DNA from: Kibdelosporangium banguiense
GTDB lineage: Bacteria; Actinomycetota; Actinomycetes; Mycobacteriales; Pseudonocardiaceae
Length of the DNA: 64,000 nucleotides
Assembly (NCBI RefSeq): GCF_017876405.1
Contig: NZ_JAGINW010000001.1
Coordinates: forward strand, 11,049,203 to 11,113,202
Direction of reading: 5' to 3'
Shown: positions 36,935 to 47,800 of the stretch, piece after piece
Numbering within the stretch: position 1 is the stretch's first letter
How the letters are laid out: every line of letters begins with the position of its first letter
Notes under the pieces: generated by a model
Databases searched by the model: none
What the model was told of the DNA's origin: nothing
Seen by the model: the letters and a program-made list of their open reading frames with translations, nothing else
Translations under genes and position numbers: made by a program

Positions 36935-38794
36935 ATGAAAGAACACCGGATCTGCATCGTGGGAATGGGCCCGAGAGGGCTCTCGGTACTGGAGCGCCTG
37001 TGTTCGAACCGGTCACCGGACGAGCGGTTGGTCATTCACCTTGCCGATCCCGCCGAACACGGCCCCGGCGCGGTGTGGAACACCAAGCAGCCGACGCACT
37101 TCCTGATGAACACAGTCTGCTCGCAGGTCACCGTTTTCACCGATGAGAGCGTGCGGATGGAGGGCCCGGTCCGGATCGGGCCATCGCTCTACGAATGGTC
37201 CCGCACGGTCGCCTCGACAGCGAGCCCTGGCACCGCGAACGACGCGATCAGGAGTGAGGCACGCGCGCTGGGGCCGGATTCCTATGCCACAAGGGCGTTC
37301 TACGGACACTATCTGATGTGGGCACTCGACGAGGTGATCCGCCGCGCGCCCTCCGGGGTACGCGTCGTACATCATCGGCAGCTGGCTGTTGAGGTCACGC
37401 AGGAGTCGACCGAATGGACAGTCAGGCTGGCCGACGGTGAAGTGCTGAGCTCGCTGAACGCCGTTGTCCTTGCACAGGGCCATTTACCGGCCCAGAGCAA
37501 TGCGCGGGAACAGGAACTTCGCGCGTTCGCCGCCACGAACAACCTGCTGTACATGCCGCCGGGCAACCCTGGAAACGCCGATCTGTCCTCAGTGGAACCC
37601 GGCGAACCGGTACTCCTGCTCGGACTCGGCCTGAATTTCTTCGATCATCTGGCGACACTGACGACAGCTCGCGGCGGGACGTTCGTACGTCACGGTGGCG
37701 TCCTTGTCTACCGCCCATCGGGCGAGGAGCCGTCGTTGTACGCAGGTTCACGCCGAGGCCTACCGTTGCATGCGCGGGGCGAGAACCAGAAGGGGGCCCA
37801 TGGACGTCATCTCCCGGTCGTGCTGTCCGCGGACGTCGTGCAGGCCCTGCGGTCGCAGCCAGTGGACTTCCGCACCGACCTATGGCCCTTGATAGCCAAA
37901 GAAGTCGAGACCGTTTACTACACAACGGCCTTGTCTCCCATGCTGTCCGGTGACGAACTCGCTCGTTTCGCCAGTCGTTACCGTGAATGCGCTCCCGAGG
38001 AGGAGACCGCACTGCTCGACGAGTACCACGTCGGGTCGCGCTGGGACTGGGCGCAGGTGGAGAATCCACTGAGCCGCATGACTTTCAGCTCGCCCGAGCA
38101 CTTCCGGACCTGGCTGCTGCGGCACCTGCGCACCGATGTGGAACACGCGACCCAGGGCAACGTCCGAGGTCCGGTCAAGGCCGCGCTGGATGTGCTGCGC
38201 GACTTGCGTAACGAGATCCGAGCCGTGGTCGACCACGGCGGCCTGCACGGCAGATCCCACCGCGACGACCTTGAACGCTGGTTCAGCCCGCTCAACGCGT
38301 TCCTGTCCATCGGGCCGCCCGCACGGCGGATCGAGGAGATGGCCGCGCTGATCTCGGCAGGTGTGTTGACGGTCCTCGGTCCCGGCACCACCGTGCGCGC
38401 CGACGACGACACTGGCACGTTCGTCGCCGCGTCCGACGTGGTGCGGACGTCGGTGTCCGTGCGGGTGGTCGTGGACGCGCGCATGGCCAGTGCCGACATT
38501 CGCACCAGCGATGACGAGTTACTCCAACGTCTCCTGGCATCAGGGCTGTGCCGGACGCATCGCGTACCCGACGCCGACGGCGGCCTCCTGGAGACCGGGG
38601 GCCTCGACGTGACGCCCCGGCCCGGCCGGGTCATCTCGGCCGATGGTGTTCCCGCGCAAGGGTTGTACGCGCTCGGCGTCCCGACCGAGTCGGTCCACTG
38701 GGCCACCGCGGTCGGGATCCGGCCCTGTTCGGATTCCGCGATCCTCGGGGACGCCGACGCGATCGCCAGAGCGATATTGGAGAGATCCGCATGA
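36935..38794 (+). CDS. creE: CreE-like flavin monooxygenase (aspartate to nitrosuccinate)
   Basis: A 619-residue flavoprotein of the NAD_binding_9 type. The N-terminal nucleotide motif is CIVGMGPRGLSVLERL, followed by GPGAVWNTKQPTHFLMNTVC and YGHYLMWALDEV. The length and opening match CreE of cremeomycin biosynthesis and its relatives in other diazo and hydrazine clusters, which oxidise the amino group of aspartate to nitrosuccinate. Its TGA overlaps the lyase start as ATGA, the same two-gene unit as creE-creD. I recall the family from memory and cannot run an alignment; the gene pairing is the strongest support. Confidence 0.8.
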   Translation: MKEHRICIVGMGPRGLSVLERLCSNRSPDERLVIHLADPAEHGPGAVWNTKQPTHFLMNTVCSQVTVFTDESVRMEGPVRIGPSLYEWSRTVASTASPGTANDAIRSEARALGPDSYATRAFYGHYLMWALDEVIRRAPSGVRVVHHRQLAVEVTQESTEWTVRLADGEVLSSLNAVVLAQGHLPAQSNAREQELRAFAATNNLLYMPPGNPGNADLSSVEPGEPVLLLGLGLNFFDHLATLTTARGGTFVRHGGVLVYRPSGEEPSLYAGSRRGLPLHARGENQKGAHGRHLPVVLSADVVQALRSQPVDFRTDLWPLIAKEVETVYYTTALSPMLSGDELARFASRYRECAPEEETALLDEYHVGSRWDWAQVENPLSRMTFSSPEHFRTWLLRHLRTDVEHATQGNVRGPVKAALDVLRDLRNEIRAVVDHGGLHGRSHRDDLERWFSPLNAFLSIGPPARRIEEMAALISAGVLTVLGPGTTVRADDDTGTFVAASDVVRTSVSVRVVVDARMASADIRTSDDELLQRLLASGLCRTHRVPDADGGLLETGGLDVTPRPGRVISADGVPAQGLYALGVPTESVHWATAVGIRPCSDSAILGDADAIARAILERSA

Positions 38795-40209
38795 CCCTCG
38801 ACACAGGCCTGCTGTCACCGGTGCGGGCCGGGGTTCCGGTGGAGACGCTGACCTCCGACGAGGCCTGGCTGCGTGCGATGTGCGCGGCAGAGGCAGGACT
38901 CGCTCGCGCGCAGGCCAAGCTGGGCACCGTCCCGGCCGGCGCCGCCGAGATGATCACCAAGGTCGCCGGGGCCGAGAGTTTCGATCTCGCCGATCTGGCC
39001 GTCCGGTCCCGTGGCGCGGCGAATCCGGTTGTCGTGGTGGTCCAGGAGCTCACCGCGCGGGTCGCCGCGATCGACCCCGCCGCCGCGCAGTACGTCCATC
39101 GCGGCTCCACCAGCCAGGACATTCTGGACACCGCCGCGTGCCTGGTCGCTGCCCGCGTACTCGAACTCGTCCGCGCGAACCTCGCCGAGCTGACCGACGC
39201 CCTGGCGGAACTGGCCGACCGGCACAGGCTGACGGCCATGCCCGGCCGCACGTTGACCCAGCACGCCGTGCCCACGACATTCGGACTGAAAGCCGCCGGT
39301 TGGCTGCACCTCGTGCGCCAAGTGGACGACAGGGCCGCTCACCTGCTGAGCAGCCTCCCGGTGCAGATCGGTGGCGCGGCAGGCACCATGGCCGCGTACC
39401 TGGAACACGCGGCCCTGCACGGCGATGGCGTGCTGCCTGACGACTACGCCGCGAACCTGATTACCGCGTACGCACAGGAAATGGGACTGTGCGAACCCGT
39501 GGTCCCGTGGCACGCGTTGCGCACCCCGTTCCTGGATGTCGCCGGGTGGTGCGCGTTGCTGACGGGCGCGTTGGGCAAGATCGCTGTGGACGTGCAATCC
39601 CTGTGCCGCACCGAAGTCGCTGAACTGGGCGAGCCCGCAGCCGCCGGCCGGGGTGTCTCGTCGGCGATGCCGCAGAAGCAGAATCCGGCCCTGGCGACCA
39701 TGATCCGCGCCGCAGCCCTGCAGGTCCCCGGACTTGTCGCGACTCTCGCGCACTGCATGCTCGCCGAGGACGAGCGGTCCGGCGGCACGTGGCATGCCGA
39801 GTGGCAGCCGTTGCGGGAATGCCTGCGCCTGGCCGGCGCGGCCACGCACACCGCCACAGAGTTGATCACCGGCCTGCGCGTCCACCCCGACCGGATGCGG
39901 GCCAACCTCGCGATCACCAACGGAACCATCGTCGCCGAGCGCCTGTCCGCCCATCTGACCCCGCACCTGGGCAAAGACGAGGCAAAACGCGTGGTCTCAG
40001 CGGCCGCGAGCCGTGTCACCGAAGGCGGTACGACGCTCGCGGAGAACCTCGCGCAGGAGCCGTCCGTGGCCGCCCTGTTCGACATCGACATGCTCAAGCG
40101 GTTGCTCGACCCGGACGGTTACCTCGGCGCAGCCGATCACCTCGTGGAACGGGCCTTGATTTCCCGGGTCGCGCCCTCCTCAAATACGGGCGGGACTCAG
40201 ATACGGTAG
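38791..40209 (+). CDS. creD: CreD-like nitrosuccinate lyase (fumarase/adenylosuccinate lyase superfamily)
   Basis: A 472-residue lyase from ATG 38791, overlapping the upstream TGA (ATGA). The superfamily signature SSAMPQKQNPA is at about residues 289-299. Other conserved blocks are RGSTSQDILDTA and MPGRTLTQHAVPTTFGLKAAGW. It belongs to the carboxymuconate-cycloisomerase/adenylosuccinate-lyase branch that includes CreD, which splits nitrosuccinate into fumarate and nitrous acid. No protocatechuate-pathway genes are nearby, which argues against a true cycloisomerase. Coupled to the CreE-like gene it would supply nitrite for N-N bond formation. Confidence 0.82.
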   Translation: MTLDTGLLSPVRAGVPVETLTSDEAWLRAMCAAEAGLARAQAKLGTVPAGAAEMITKVAGAESFDLADLAVRSRGAANPVVVVVQELTARVAAIDPAAAQYVHRGSTSQDILDTAACLVAARVLELVRANLAELTDALAELADRHRLTAMPGRTLTQHAVPTTFGLKAAGWLHLVRQVDDRAAHLLSSLPVQIGGAAGTMAAYLEHAALHGDGVLPDDYAANLITAYAQEMGLCEPVVPWHALRTPFLDVAGWCALLTGALGKIAVDVQSLCRTEVAELGEPAAAGRGVSSAMPQKQNPALATMIRAAALQVPGLVATLAHCMLAEDERSGGTWHAEWQPLRECLRLAGAATHTATELITGLRVHPDRMRANLAITNGTIVAERLSAHLTPHLGKDEAKRVVSAAASRVTEGGTTLAENLAQEPSVAALFDIDMLKRLLDPDGYLGAADHLVERALISRVAPSSNTGGTQIR

Positions 40210-40213
40210 GTCC

Positions 40214-40816
40214 GTGAGTGAGAACAACCAGCCCGAGCCGTACGCGTTCGACCCGCGCAACATCCGGGTCTCCGACGCCGACCGCCAGCACATCGCCGAG
40301 GTGCTGCAGAAAGCGGTCGGGCAGGGCATGCTCACTCTTGACGAGTTCACTCAACGCACCGACCAGGCGCTGGCCGCACGCACCCGCGGCGAACTGAACA
40401 GTGTCGTGATCGACCTGCCCGGCCTCGTGCACGCCGAGGCACCTACCGCTACCGCCCGACCCCCTGCCAACGACACCATGAATCTCCGGACCCGTACCGG
40501 CACGGTGAAGCAGAACGGCGACTGGGTCGTGCCGAGCAGGATCAACGCGGAATGCACGATGGGCACCGTCCACGTCGACTTCACCCATGCGCGATGCCCG
40601 CACAAGCACGTCACCCTGCACGCGACCTGCGGGTCCGGCACGATCCTGGTGATCGTGCCACGAGGGTGGCTGGTGCGGATGGAAGACATCACCACCGGCC
40701 TGGGCAATGTGGTGAACAGGGCCAACGACGCACCCGACCCCGCCATGCCGATCCTGCACATGCACGCCACAGTCGGCATGGGCACCATCAAGATCAAGCA
40801 CTCCAGGGGGCGCTGA
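40214..40816 (+). CDS. DUF1707 domain protein
   Basis: A 200-residue protein starting at GTG 40214, 4 bp after the lyase. Residues 14-67 are a DUF1707 domain (IRVSDADRQHIAEVLQKAV, GMLTLDEFTQRTDQALAARTRGEL, VVIDLPGL). The C-terminal half is a beta-rich segment (INAECTMGTVHVDFTHARC, GSGTILVIVPRGW, TVGMGTIKIKH) like the cell-wall-stress-response C-terminal fold. No membrane helix. Function unknown. Proximity to creD may only reflect read-through. Confidence 0.85.
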   Translation: MSENNQPEPYAFDPRNIRVSDADRQHIAEVLQKAVGQGMLTLDEFTQRTDQALAARTRGELNSVVIDLPGLVHAEAPTATARPPANDTMNLRTRTGTVKQNGDWVVPSRINAECTMGTVHVDFTHARCPHKHVTLHATCGSGTILVIVPRGWLVRMEDITTGLGNVVNRANDAPDPAMPILHMHATVGMGTIKIKHSRGR

Positions 40817-40939
40817 GCCGTTGGATGGTTCGTCCAACTGCGACTCGCGGTCTGATGGTTTTGCCCAATGGCACGGTGTGGCGTAGCTCTCTACGTTCGA
40901 GCGAACAACCGCCGCACCGGATCTTGGCAGGTGACCATC

Positions 40940-42496
40940 ATGACCGGGAGCCCCACAGCCCCGCCAGCACTGACCGAGGTGGAAAGCCACGGTATCGAGC
41001 GGATTCCCGACGCGGACCGCACCGCGACACCGTTCGACCTGTTCCGGCTCGCCTTCGGCGGCGCGAACACGTTCGCCACCTGTGTCCTCGGCGCTTTTCC
41101 GATCCTGTTCGGGCTTTCCTTCTGGCAGGGACTGGCCGCCACCCTGCTCGGGGTGCTCGCCGGTGCGTTGATCCTCTGCCCGATGGCGGCCTTCGGTCCC
41201 ATCAACGGCACGAACAACGCTGTCTCGTCGTCAGCTCACCTGGGTGTGCACGGCCGCGTTGTGGGCTCGTTCCTGTCGCTGCTCACTGCGGTGGCGTTCT
41301 TCTCGCTCGCTGTATGGAGCTCAGGCGACGCGTTGGTCGGCGGTGCGAACCGACTGCTCGGGTTGCCACGCAGCACAATTTCCTACGCGATCGCGTATGC
41401 GGTGTTCGCTTTCCTCGTGCTCGCCGTGTGTATCTACGGGTTCCGCTTCATGTTGTTCGTCAACAAGATCGCGGTCATGTCGGCGACACTGCTCTTCGTG
41501 CTCGGCGCCGTGGCTTTCGCGGGTGACTTCGACCCGTCATACGCCGGTACCTTCTCCCCCACCGCCGACGCGGCAACCCAAAGCCTGTTCTGGCCGTCGT
41601 TCATCGGAGCAGCGCTGATCGTACTGTCCAATCCGGTCTCGTTCGGCGCGTTCCTCGGCGACTGGTCCCGTTACATCCCGGCGAGCACGCCGCGCCGCCG
41701 TGTCGTCGGTGCCGCGTTTCTATCCCAAGTGGCCACGTTGGTACCGTTCGTGTTCGGCCTGACGACAGCCAGCATCATCGCGACCAAGGCTCCGTCCTAT
41801 GTAGACCCCGCAGCTCCGGACTTCGTCGGCGGCCTGCTGGCGATCGCGCCGCAATGGTTCTTCCTGCCGGTGTGCCTGCTCGCGTTGATCGGCGGCATGT
41901 CCACCGGGACCACGGCGCTCTACGGCACCGGCCTGGACTTCTCGTCGGTGTTCCCGCGCCTGTCGCGCGTCCAGGCGACCGTGCTCATCGGCCTGCTGTC
42001 CATCGTCTTCATCTTCATCGGCCGTTTCGGTCTCGACCTGGTCCGCAGTATCTCCACGTTCGCCACCATGATCGTCACCTGTACGACGCCGTGGATGATC
42101 GTGATGATGCTCGGCCTGTTCACCCGGCGCGGCTGGTACGACCCGGAGGCGCTGCAGGTGTTCAACCGGCGCCAGCGTGGCGGCCGGTACTGGTTCACGC
42201 ACGGCTGGAACTGGCGGGGCATGACCGCCTGGTGGGTCGCGGCGGTCGCGGGCGTGCTGTTCACCAACATCCCCGGGCAGTTCGTCGGACCGCTGGGCGA
42301 TCTGGCCGGTGGCGTGGACATCGGCCTTCCCCTGTCGATCGCCATCGCCGCCGTCCTGTTTCTCACCCTGCTCTTCCTGTTCCCCGAACCACGCGCGGCA
42401 TACGGTCCCGACGGCCCACGCCTGGTTCGCGCCGTAGATGTTCCGGTCCCGCCGATCACCGGTCCCGGCGCACCCGCGACAGTCCAAATGGCCTGA
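40940..42496 (+). CDS. NCS1-family cytosine/purine permease
   Basis: A 518-residue transporter with about twelve helices. I choose ATG 40940 (GGCAGG upstream) rather than the longer frame from 40868. Family features are the soluble N-terminus GIERIPDADRTATPFDLFRLAFGGANTFA, then FGPINGTNNAVSSSAHLGVHGRVVGS and SFGAFLGDWSRYIPA. It should import a nucleobase or related heterocycle with a cation. Convergent with the EF-G paralogue across a strong terminator. Confidence 0.9.
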   Translation: MTGSPTAPPALTEVESHGIERIPDADRTATPFDLFRLAFGGANTFATCVLGAFPILFGLSFWQGLAATLLGVLAGALILCPMAAFGPINGTNNAVSSSAHLGVHGRVVGSFLSLLTAVAFFSLAVWSSGDALVGGANRLLGLPRSTISYAIAYAVFAFLVLAVCIYGFRFMLFVNKIAVMSATLLFVLGAVAFAGDFDPSYAGTFSPTADAATQSLFWPSFIGAALIVLSNPVSFGAFLGDWSRYIPASTPRRRVVGAAFLSQVATLVPFVFGLTTASIIATKAPSYVDPAAPDFVGGLLAIAPQWFFLPVCLLALIGGMSTGTTALYGTGLDFSSVFPRLSRVQATVLIGLLSIVFIFIGRFGLDLVRSISTFATMIVTCTTPWMIVMMLGLFTRRGWYDPEALQVFNRRQRGGRYWFTHGWNWRGMTAWWVAAVAGVLFTNIPGQFVGPLGDLAGGVDIGLPLSIAIAAVLFLTLLFLFPEPRAAYGPDGPRLVRAVDVPVPPITGPGAPATVQMA

Positions 42497-42499
42497 CAA

Positions 42500-42530
42500 G
42501 GTTGGCCCTGCCTGTCAGACAGGGCCAACC
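42500..42530. terminator. Bidirectional stem-loop terminator
   Basis: Arms GGTTGGCCCTG (42500-42510) and CAGGGCCAACC (42520-42530), perfect over 11 bp with a 9-nt loop, between convergent genes. Confidence 0.87.
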
Positions 42531-42539
42531 CATCAGGGA

Positions 42540-44576
42540 CTACCGGACCGGTGCCTCTTGCGGCGCCGGTGCGTAACCGGCCGGCTGGGTGGTGAAACTT
42601 CCCCGGCCGTGCGTCCGGCTGCGCAGTTTGTCCGAGTAACCGAACAGCTCCGCCAAGGGCACGACCGCGGTGATCACGGACGTGCCCGATCGCGTGGCCG
42701 AACCCGACACCCGGCCGCGGCGTGCCGCGAGGTCACCGAGCACGCCACCTACGACGTCATCAGGCACCGTCACGACGACCTCGGCCACCGGCTCGAGGAG
42801 CTGCATCACGCAGGATCGCAGCGCCTCCCGGAGGCCGAAGCGGCCCGCCGTCCGGAACGCCATCTCCGACGAGTCCTTCGAGTGGGTCGCGCCGTCGGTC
42901 AGGGTGACCTTCAGCCCGGTCACCGAGTGGCCGCCGAGAGGTCCCTCGGACAGCGCGTCCCGGCATCCGGCTTCCACCGCTCGGACGTACTCGCGCGGCA
43001 CCCGTCCACCGACGACGGTCGACTCGAACACGAAGTCCTCCGTGTCCAACGGCTCGACGTCGAGGACGATGTGCGCGAACTGACCGGCGCCGCCGTCTTG
43101 CTTGACGTGCCGGTAAACCAGCCCCGACACCCCGCGAGCGACCGTCTCCCGGTAGGACACCCTCGGCCGGCCGACGCTGACATCCAGCCCACGGCTGCGA
43201 CGGATCTTCTCCACCGCGACCTCCAGATGCAGCTCACCCATGCCCGACAGCACCGTCTGACCGGTCTGCGGATCGTTACGGACCACAAGGGACGGATCTT
43301 CCTCGGCCAGCCGGGCCAATGCCGACGCCAACCGGTCGGTGTCGGAGCTCTTGCGGGCTTCGACAGCAACGGTGACAACAGGATCAGCCACGGACGGCGG
43401 TTCGAGAACCAACGGGTCAGCAGGCGAGGCGAGTGTGGCTCCGACGTGGGCGGCCTTGACTCCGGCGACAGCGACGATGTCGCCCGCCACCGCCTGGGCC
43501 AGCTCGGTGTGCCGGTCGGCCTGCACCTGCAGGATCCGGGCAACCCGTTCGGTGCGCCGCGCGCCTGCGTCCATCACCTCCTGTCCTTTTCGGATCGTTC
43601 CCGAGTACACCCGCAGATATGTCATCCGGCCGGTCGGCGTCGAGTCCACTTTGAACACCAAAGCGGCGAACGGCGCCGATGGATCGGCAGCCCGTTGCTC
43701 GCCTTCGATGCCGCGCACCGCCGGAACGTCCAGCGGGGACGGCAGATAGGCCACGACGGCGTCCAGCAACGGCTCGATACCGCGGTTGCGGTAGGCCGAA
43801 CCGGACAACACCACCAGACCTTCGCCAGTACGGGTCAGGTCACGCAGTGCCGCGGCCAGCGTCGGCGCGGAAATCGTGGACTGTCCACAGAACTCCTCCA
43901 ATGCCACCGGGTGCAACTCGGCGACGGTCTCCTCAAGCAGTCGACGACGTCGGCGGGCTTCCTCCAGCAGAGCGTCCGCAACCGGGCCTTCCTCGGCCGT
44001 TTCGCGGCCGTCGGCCCAGATCAGCGACCGCATTCGCAGCAGGTCGACCACACCGGTGAAGCCGTCCTCCACACCGATCGGCAACTGGACCACGAGTGGA
44101 ACGGGATGCAACCGTTCCCGGATCGACCGCACAGCCATGTCGAGATCAGCACCTGCACGGTCCAGTTTGTTGACGAAGGCGATCCGCGGAACCCGGTGCC
44201 GATCAGCCTGCCGCCACACCGATTCACTCTGCGGCTCAACACCCGCCACGGCGTCGAACACGACGATCGCGCCGTCGAGGACCCGTAACGAACGCTCGAC
44301 CTCATCGGCGAAGTCGACGTGCCCGGGGGTGTCGATCAGGTTGATCCTGTGGGAGTCCCAGTCACAGCTCACCGCCGCGGCGAAGATGGTGATGCCACGG
44401 TCACGCTCCTGGGAGTCGAAGTCGGTGACAGTCGTCCCGTCATGGACCTCACCACGTTTGTAGGTGGTACCCGTGGCATAGAGAATCCGTTCGGTGACGG
44501 TGGTCTTGCCGGCATCGACATGGGCGAGGATGCCCAGATTGCGAACGCCGGTCAGCTGTCGTAGGTCGGTACGCAC
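42540..44576 (-). CDS. Elongation factor G paralogue (translational GTPase)
   Basis: A 678-residue EF-G-type GTPase from GTG 44574-44576 (GAAAGG upstream). G1 is AHVDAGKTT, the switch regions read RDRGITI and DTPGHVDF, and G4 is NKLDRAG. Domains II-V follow ([34 protein letters not shown]). It is slightly shorter than housekeeping EF-G, which in actinomycetes sits in the rpsL-rpsG-tuf operon; the absence of those neighbours marks it as a second copy. Possible roles are ribosome rescue, or protection against a translation inhibitor. I cannot assign Tet(M)-like function from motifs alone. Confidence 0.87.
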   Translation of the reverse strand: MRTDLRQLTGVRNLGILAHVDAGKTTVTERILYATGTTYKRGEVHDGTTVTDFDSQERDRGITIFAAAVSCDWDSHRINLIDTPGHVDFADEVERSLRVLDGAIVVFDAVAGVEPQSESVWRQADRHRVPRIAFVNKLDRAGADLDMAVRSIRERLHPVPLVVQLPIGVEDGFTGVVDLLRMRSLIWADGRETAEEGPVADALLEEARRRRRLLEETVAELHPVALEEFCGQSTISAPTLAAALRDLTRTGEGLVVLSGSAYRNRGIEPLLDAVVAYLPSPLDVPAVRGIEGEQRAADPSAPFAALVFKVDSTPTGRMTYLRVYSGTIRKGQEVMDAGARRTERVARILQVQADRHTELAQAVAGDIVAVAGVKAAHVGATLASPADPLVLEPPSVADPVVTVAVEARKSSDTDRLASALARLAEEDPSLVVRNDPQTGQTVLSGMGELHLEVAVEKIRRSRGLDVSVGRPRVSYRETVARGVSGLVYRHVKQDGGAGQFAHIVLDVEPLDTEDFVFESTVVGGRVPREYVRAVEAGCRDALSEGPLGGHSVTGLKVTLTDGATHSKDSSEMAFRTAGRFGLREALRSCVMQLLEPVAEVVVTVPDDVVGGVLGDLAARRGRVSGSATRSGTSVITAVVPLAELFGYSDKLRSRTHGRGSFTTQPAGYAPAPQEAPVR

Positions 44577-44886
44577 GGCACATGGCCTTTCGGGAATGAT
44601 CCGAGAACATGGCAGCGCGATTCACGCGACGAGCAAGGGGTCCAGCGGGCTGGGGAAACTCGTCACGGAGTCCGGAGCAGGCCGCGCAGCCCGCACCGGA
44701 GGCCCGAAGACATCAGGATCACCTCGTACCGCGACGGGGGAACAACAACGACCGTGCGACTACGCATGGCCGGCTCCCCTCACTCGTCGCGGCGCGCTAT
44801 GCCCATCCGGCAGCGCGGTTCGTGGCGAGTGTACCGACTCCCGAGTGGACGGCAACCTGATTTCCGCGGACTTGATATGCCCTCGG
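44577..44886. other. Intergenic region upstream of the EF-G paralogue
   Basis: A 310-bp stretch between the EF-G-like start and the CHAT gene stop. The short open frames seen across it lack ribosome sites and coding character. It should hold the EF-G promoter; no clear hairpin or operator noticed. Confidence 0.5.
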
Positions 44887-47800
44887 TCACGGGCCGAAAT
44901 GGATGTATGACGCCCAGACGGCCGGGTTGCGTGGAGCTGAGTCGCGCAAGGCGCGGACGGTGCGGTGCAGCAGGCGTGCGGTGCGATCCAGCCGTATGCC
45001 TGCTGGACTCAACAGACCTGTGTACATCGTGGTGGTCACCTCGGCCGCGGTTCGGTCGGTGATGGTCCACAGGGTTGCGATCACGTGCCGGTAGCCGGCG
45101 AGTTGGAGCGCGGCGGCGAGATGGATGGCCTCGTCTGGCAAGGCTGTGCCGCCGACAGCGGTGCTGCAGGCCGACAGGTAGGCGAGTTCGGCGTGTGAGA
45201 GGTCCAGTTCGGCGACGTCAAGCACAGTCAGCGGTTTGTCCTGCAAGTAGAGCGCGCCGGTTGACGGCTGTTGCAGATTCTGCCCGCCATGGCAGGCGAA
45301 ATGCGCATACGCGTGCGTCTGTAGGTCAGCGGTGACTGTGACGTGCGTGGCGCTGTCAGCGATACGCAATGTGTGCGCTTCCGGCAGCGTACGGGCGAAG
45401 AACTCGGCTTCCGCACGAGCACCGGGCAGCGGGGACGCAGTCGGAAGGGCAGGCGTTTCCGGCATGCTGACGACGAGGACTCGGCCGTCTCCGGGTTCGG
45501 CGTCACGTGCCGCATTCGCACGAGCGAGCGCACGCAATGTCGGCGTATAGGAGGAAACCACACGGTCGATCACGGTACGCCCAGCGGGCGTGTCGGCGGG
45601 ATCGTGGTAACCGGCTGCGTGCAACGGAAGCAGGGTCAGCGATCCGGTGGGACACCACCACAGCCGTGGCAGCGGGTCGTCGTGACCGGTGTACCCCAGC
45701 CGGGTCAGCACGGGATCGGCAACGGTGTCCCACAGCCATTCCAGTGTCGCGTGCAGAATCTGCTTGGCACCGACCGGCGCGCCCGGCCTTCCCAGTAGTT
45801 TCAACGCATTCAGGTACTCCCCCGCGCGTTGTGCCGCTTCTTTCTTTGACAGGTCCGGCAATGGGACGTGCTCGACATCGCGATCCCGGCGCACGATCAA
45901 CGCGTCACACCGGGTCCTGTCGAGATTGAGCAGGACAACGGGACCGTCCGGCAGTCCGTCGCGCAGAGTGGTCAATGGCGGGACTCGCAACAGGTGTTCC
46001 AGGCCTGGCAACGCCCGCGCCTCGGCGAGCAGCCGGTCCCAGTCCCCGGCCAGTTTGATCCGGTCGTACTGCTCGGGCTGTGTCCGATTGCTCCACGGGT
46101 CCATCGCGGCGGGAACATCGGGTATGTCCGGTGTGGACATCGCGGCCAGTGTTGTCGCCACGGCACGCAGCCGTTCGTACAACGGGAGATCACGCTCCCG
46201 CAGGAGCGACAGGTCGTCCCTGGTCTGCAACGCCTGCGACCACAGCACCGAGCGGCCCTGTTCGAGCAACTCCACCGCACGGCTGGGATCGCCCGCGGCC
46301 AACGCCGCCGCAGCGGCTTCCGTGGCCAAACCGCCCCATATTGTCAGCCTGCGCTCACGTGCGTCGCGTTCCACTCCGTGCCAGGCCACTTGCGGCAACA
46401 GCGCGACAGTGACGCCAAACGCCTCCGTCGCAGCGGTCCAGTCGCGACGCCGCACAGCGAGCTCGGCCCACGTCCTCGCAGCGCCCGCACGGATCATCGG
46501 TGCCGCCGCCGGGAGTTCGGCCGCAGTCCGGTAAGCGGCGAACGCCGTGTCCAAATCGGACCCTTCGCCGACGTTCCTGCGTTCGTGCAACTGGCCCAAC
46601 GTCATCCAGGCCAACGCCAGGCGGGGGTCGCCGGCCGCGGCGAAAGTGTCGATCACCTGGCGGGCGAGTTCGATCGATTCGGCCGCGTCCGCGTCGTCAC
46701 CTTCGCGGGAGTACCTGGTCCGGAGCGTGATCGAAAGGTTGAGAACGTACTGCGGGATCAACGGATGACCCGGATCGGTGATCGCAATGGCCTCCCGGAC
46801 AAGGGCTACCGCACGGTTGATGTCATCCGCGCCGCGACCACGCCGCAGGCGTAGCAGTCCGGCCAGGTTCAGCAGGATCTCCGCCCGGTTCGGGCTGTGC
46901 GGCGTGCTGCGGTCGACCGCCTCGCTCGCGGCCGCGACAGCCCCGTCCAGGTCCGCGTCGTCACGCTTCTCCGCGTGCCGGACGAGCAACGCCATCCCTA
47001 GGTTCATCAAGCACAACGGCACCGCCGGGTGATCCTCCGGTGCGGCGGCGACAGCCGCCCGTCCCGTTTCCACCGCGGCGTCAAGGTCGGTCGGCGAGCC
47101 GAGCAGGGCGGCACGGGCTCTCAGCGCGTTGCATAGATTGGTCAGCATGATGGGCCGCATCGTGTGCCCGGGGGCCGCGACCGCAGCAGCCTCGAACAAC
47201 GAGTCGATGGCCGCGTTCAGGTCCTCGACGATTCCCCTGCGGTCGAACCGGATCCACAGTGCCAGCCCTAGCGTCATCAGGTTCACCGCCCCGGCGATGT
47301 GCCAGTTGGGGATGCGCATGGCCGCGCGGCTCAGGTCGATGGCGGTGTTCAGGTCGTCGAGATCACCGGTCTGCATGGACCTGGTGAGCAGAGCGGTGGC
47401 CAACGCGGTGATGCTGACGCCTCGTTCGGCCGGACTCGCCTCCGGCAAAGTCGTCACACGCCGCGCGACGGCGATCGCCTCATCCAGATCCGCGGGGTCG
47501 TTCAGACGACCTTGCCTGGCCCGCAACGCGTTCGCCAGCTCGGGCAAAGCGGCTACCAGCACCGCGTTGTTAGCGCCCGCGGCGGCGACTGCGCCGCGCA
47601 GTGCCTCGATCGCCTCGGTCACGTCGGCGATTTCGCCGGTCCGCTCGAATCGCAGGGTCAACAGGATGCCGAGCATGATCAGTGCGGGCGAAGTGTTGAT
47701 GTGGCCGTCCGGAGTACGCGCGATGACGTCACGGGTGATCTCGATCGCCTCGTTGAGCAGCGCCAGATCGCCGGAGTCGACGAACAGCAACCGGAGCGTA

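Noticed and set aside
38791-40209. 3-carboxy-cis,cis-muconate cycloisomerase of the protocatechuate pathway
   Set aside because: No pcaGH, pcaC or pcaD genes nearby; it is instead coupled to a CreE-like flavoprotein.
23178-40209. PKS or NRPS assembly line
   Set aside because: No ketosynthase, condensation or carrier-protein motifs in the region; the two ligases are stand-alone.
42540-44576. Tet(M)-type ribosomal protection protein
   Set aside because: Overall motifs fit EF-G at least as well, and I cannot separate the two subfamilies without an alignment.
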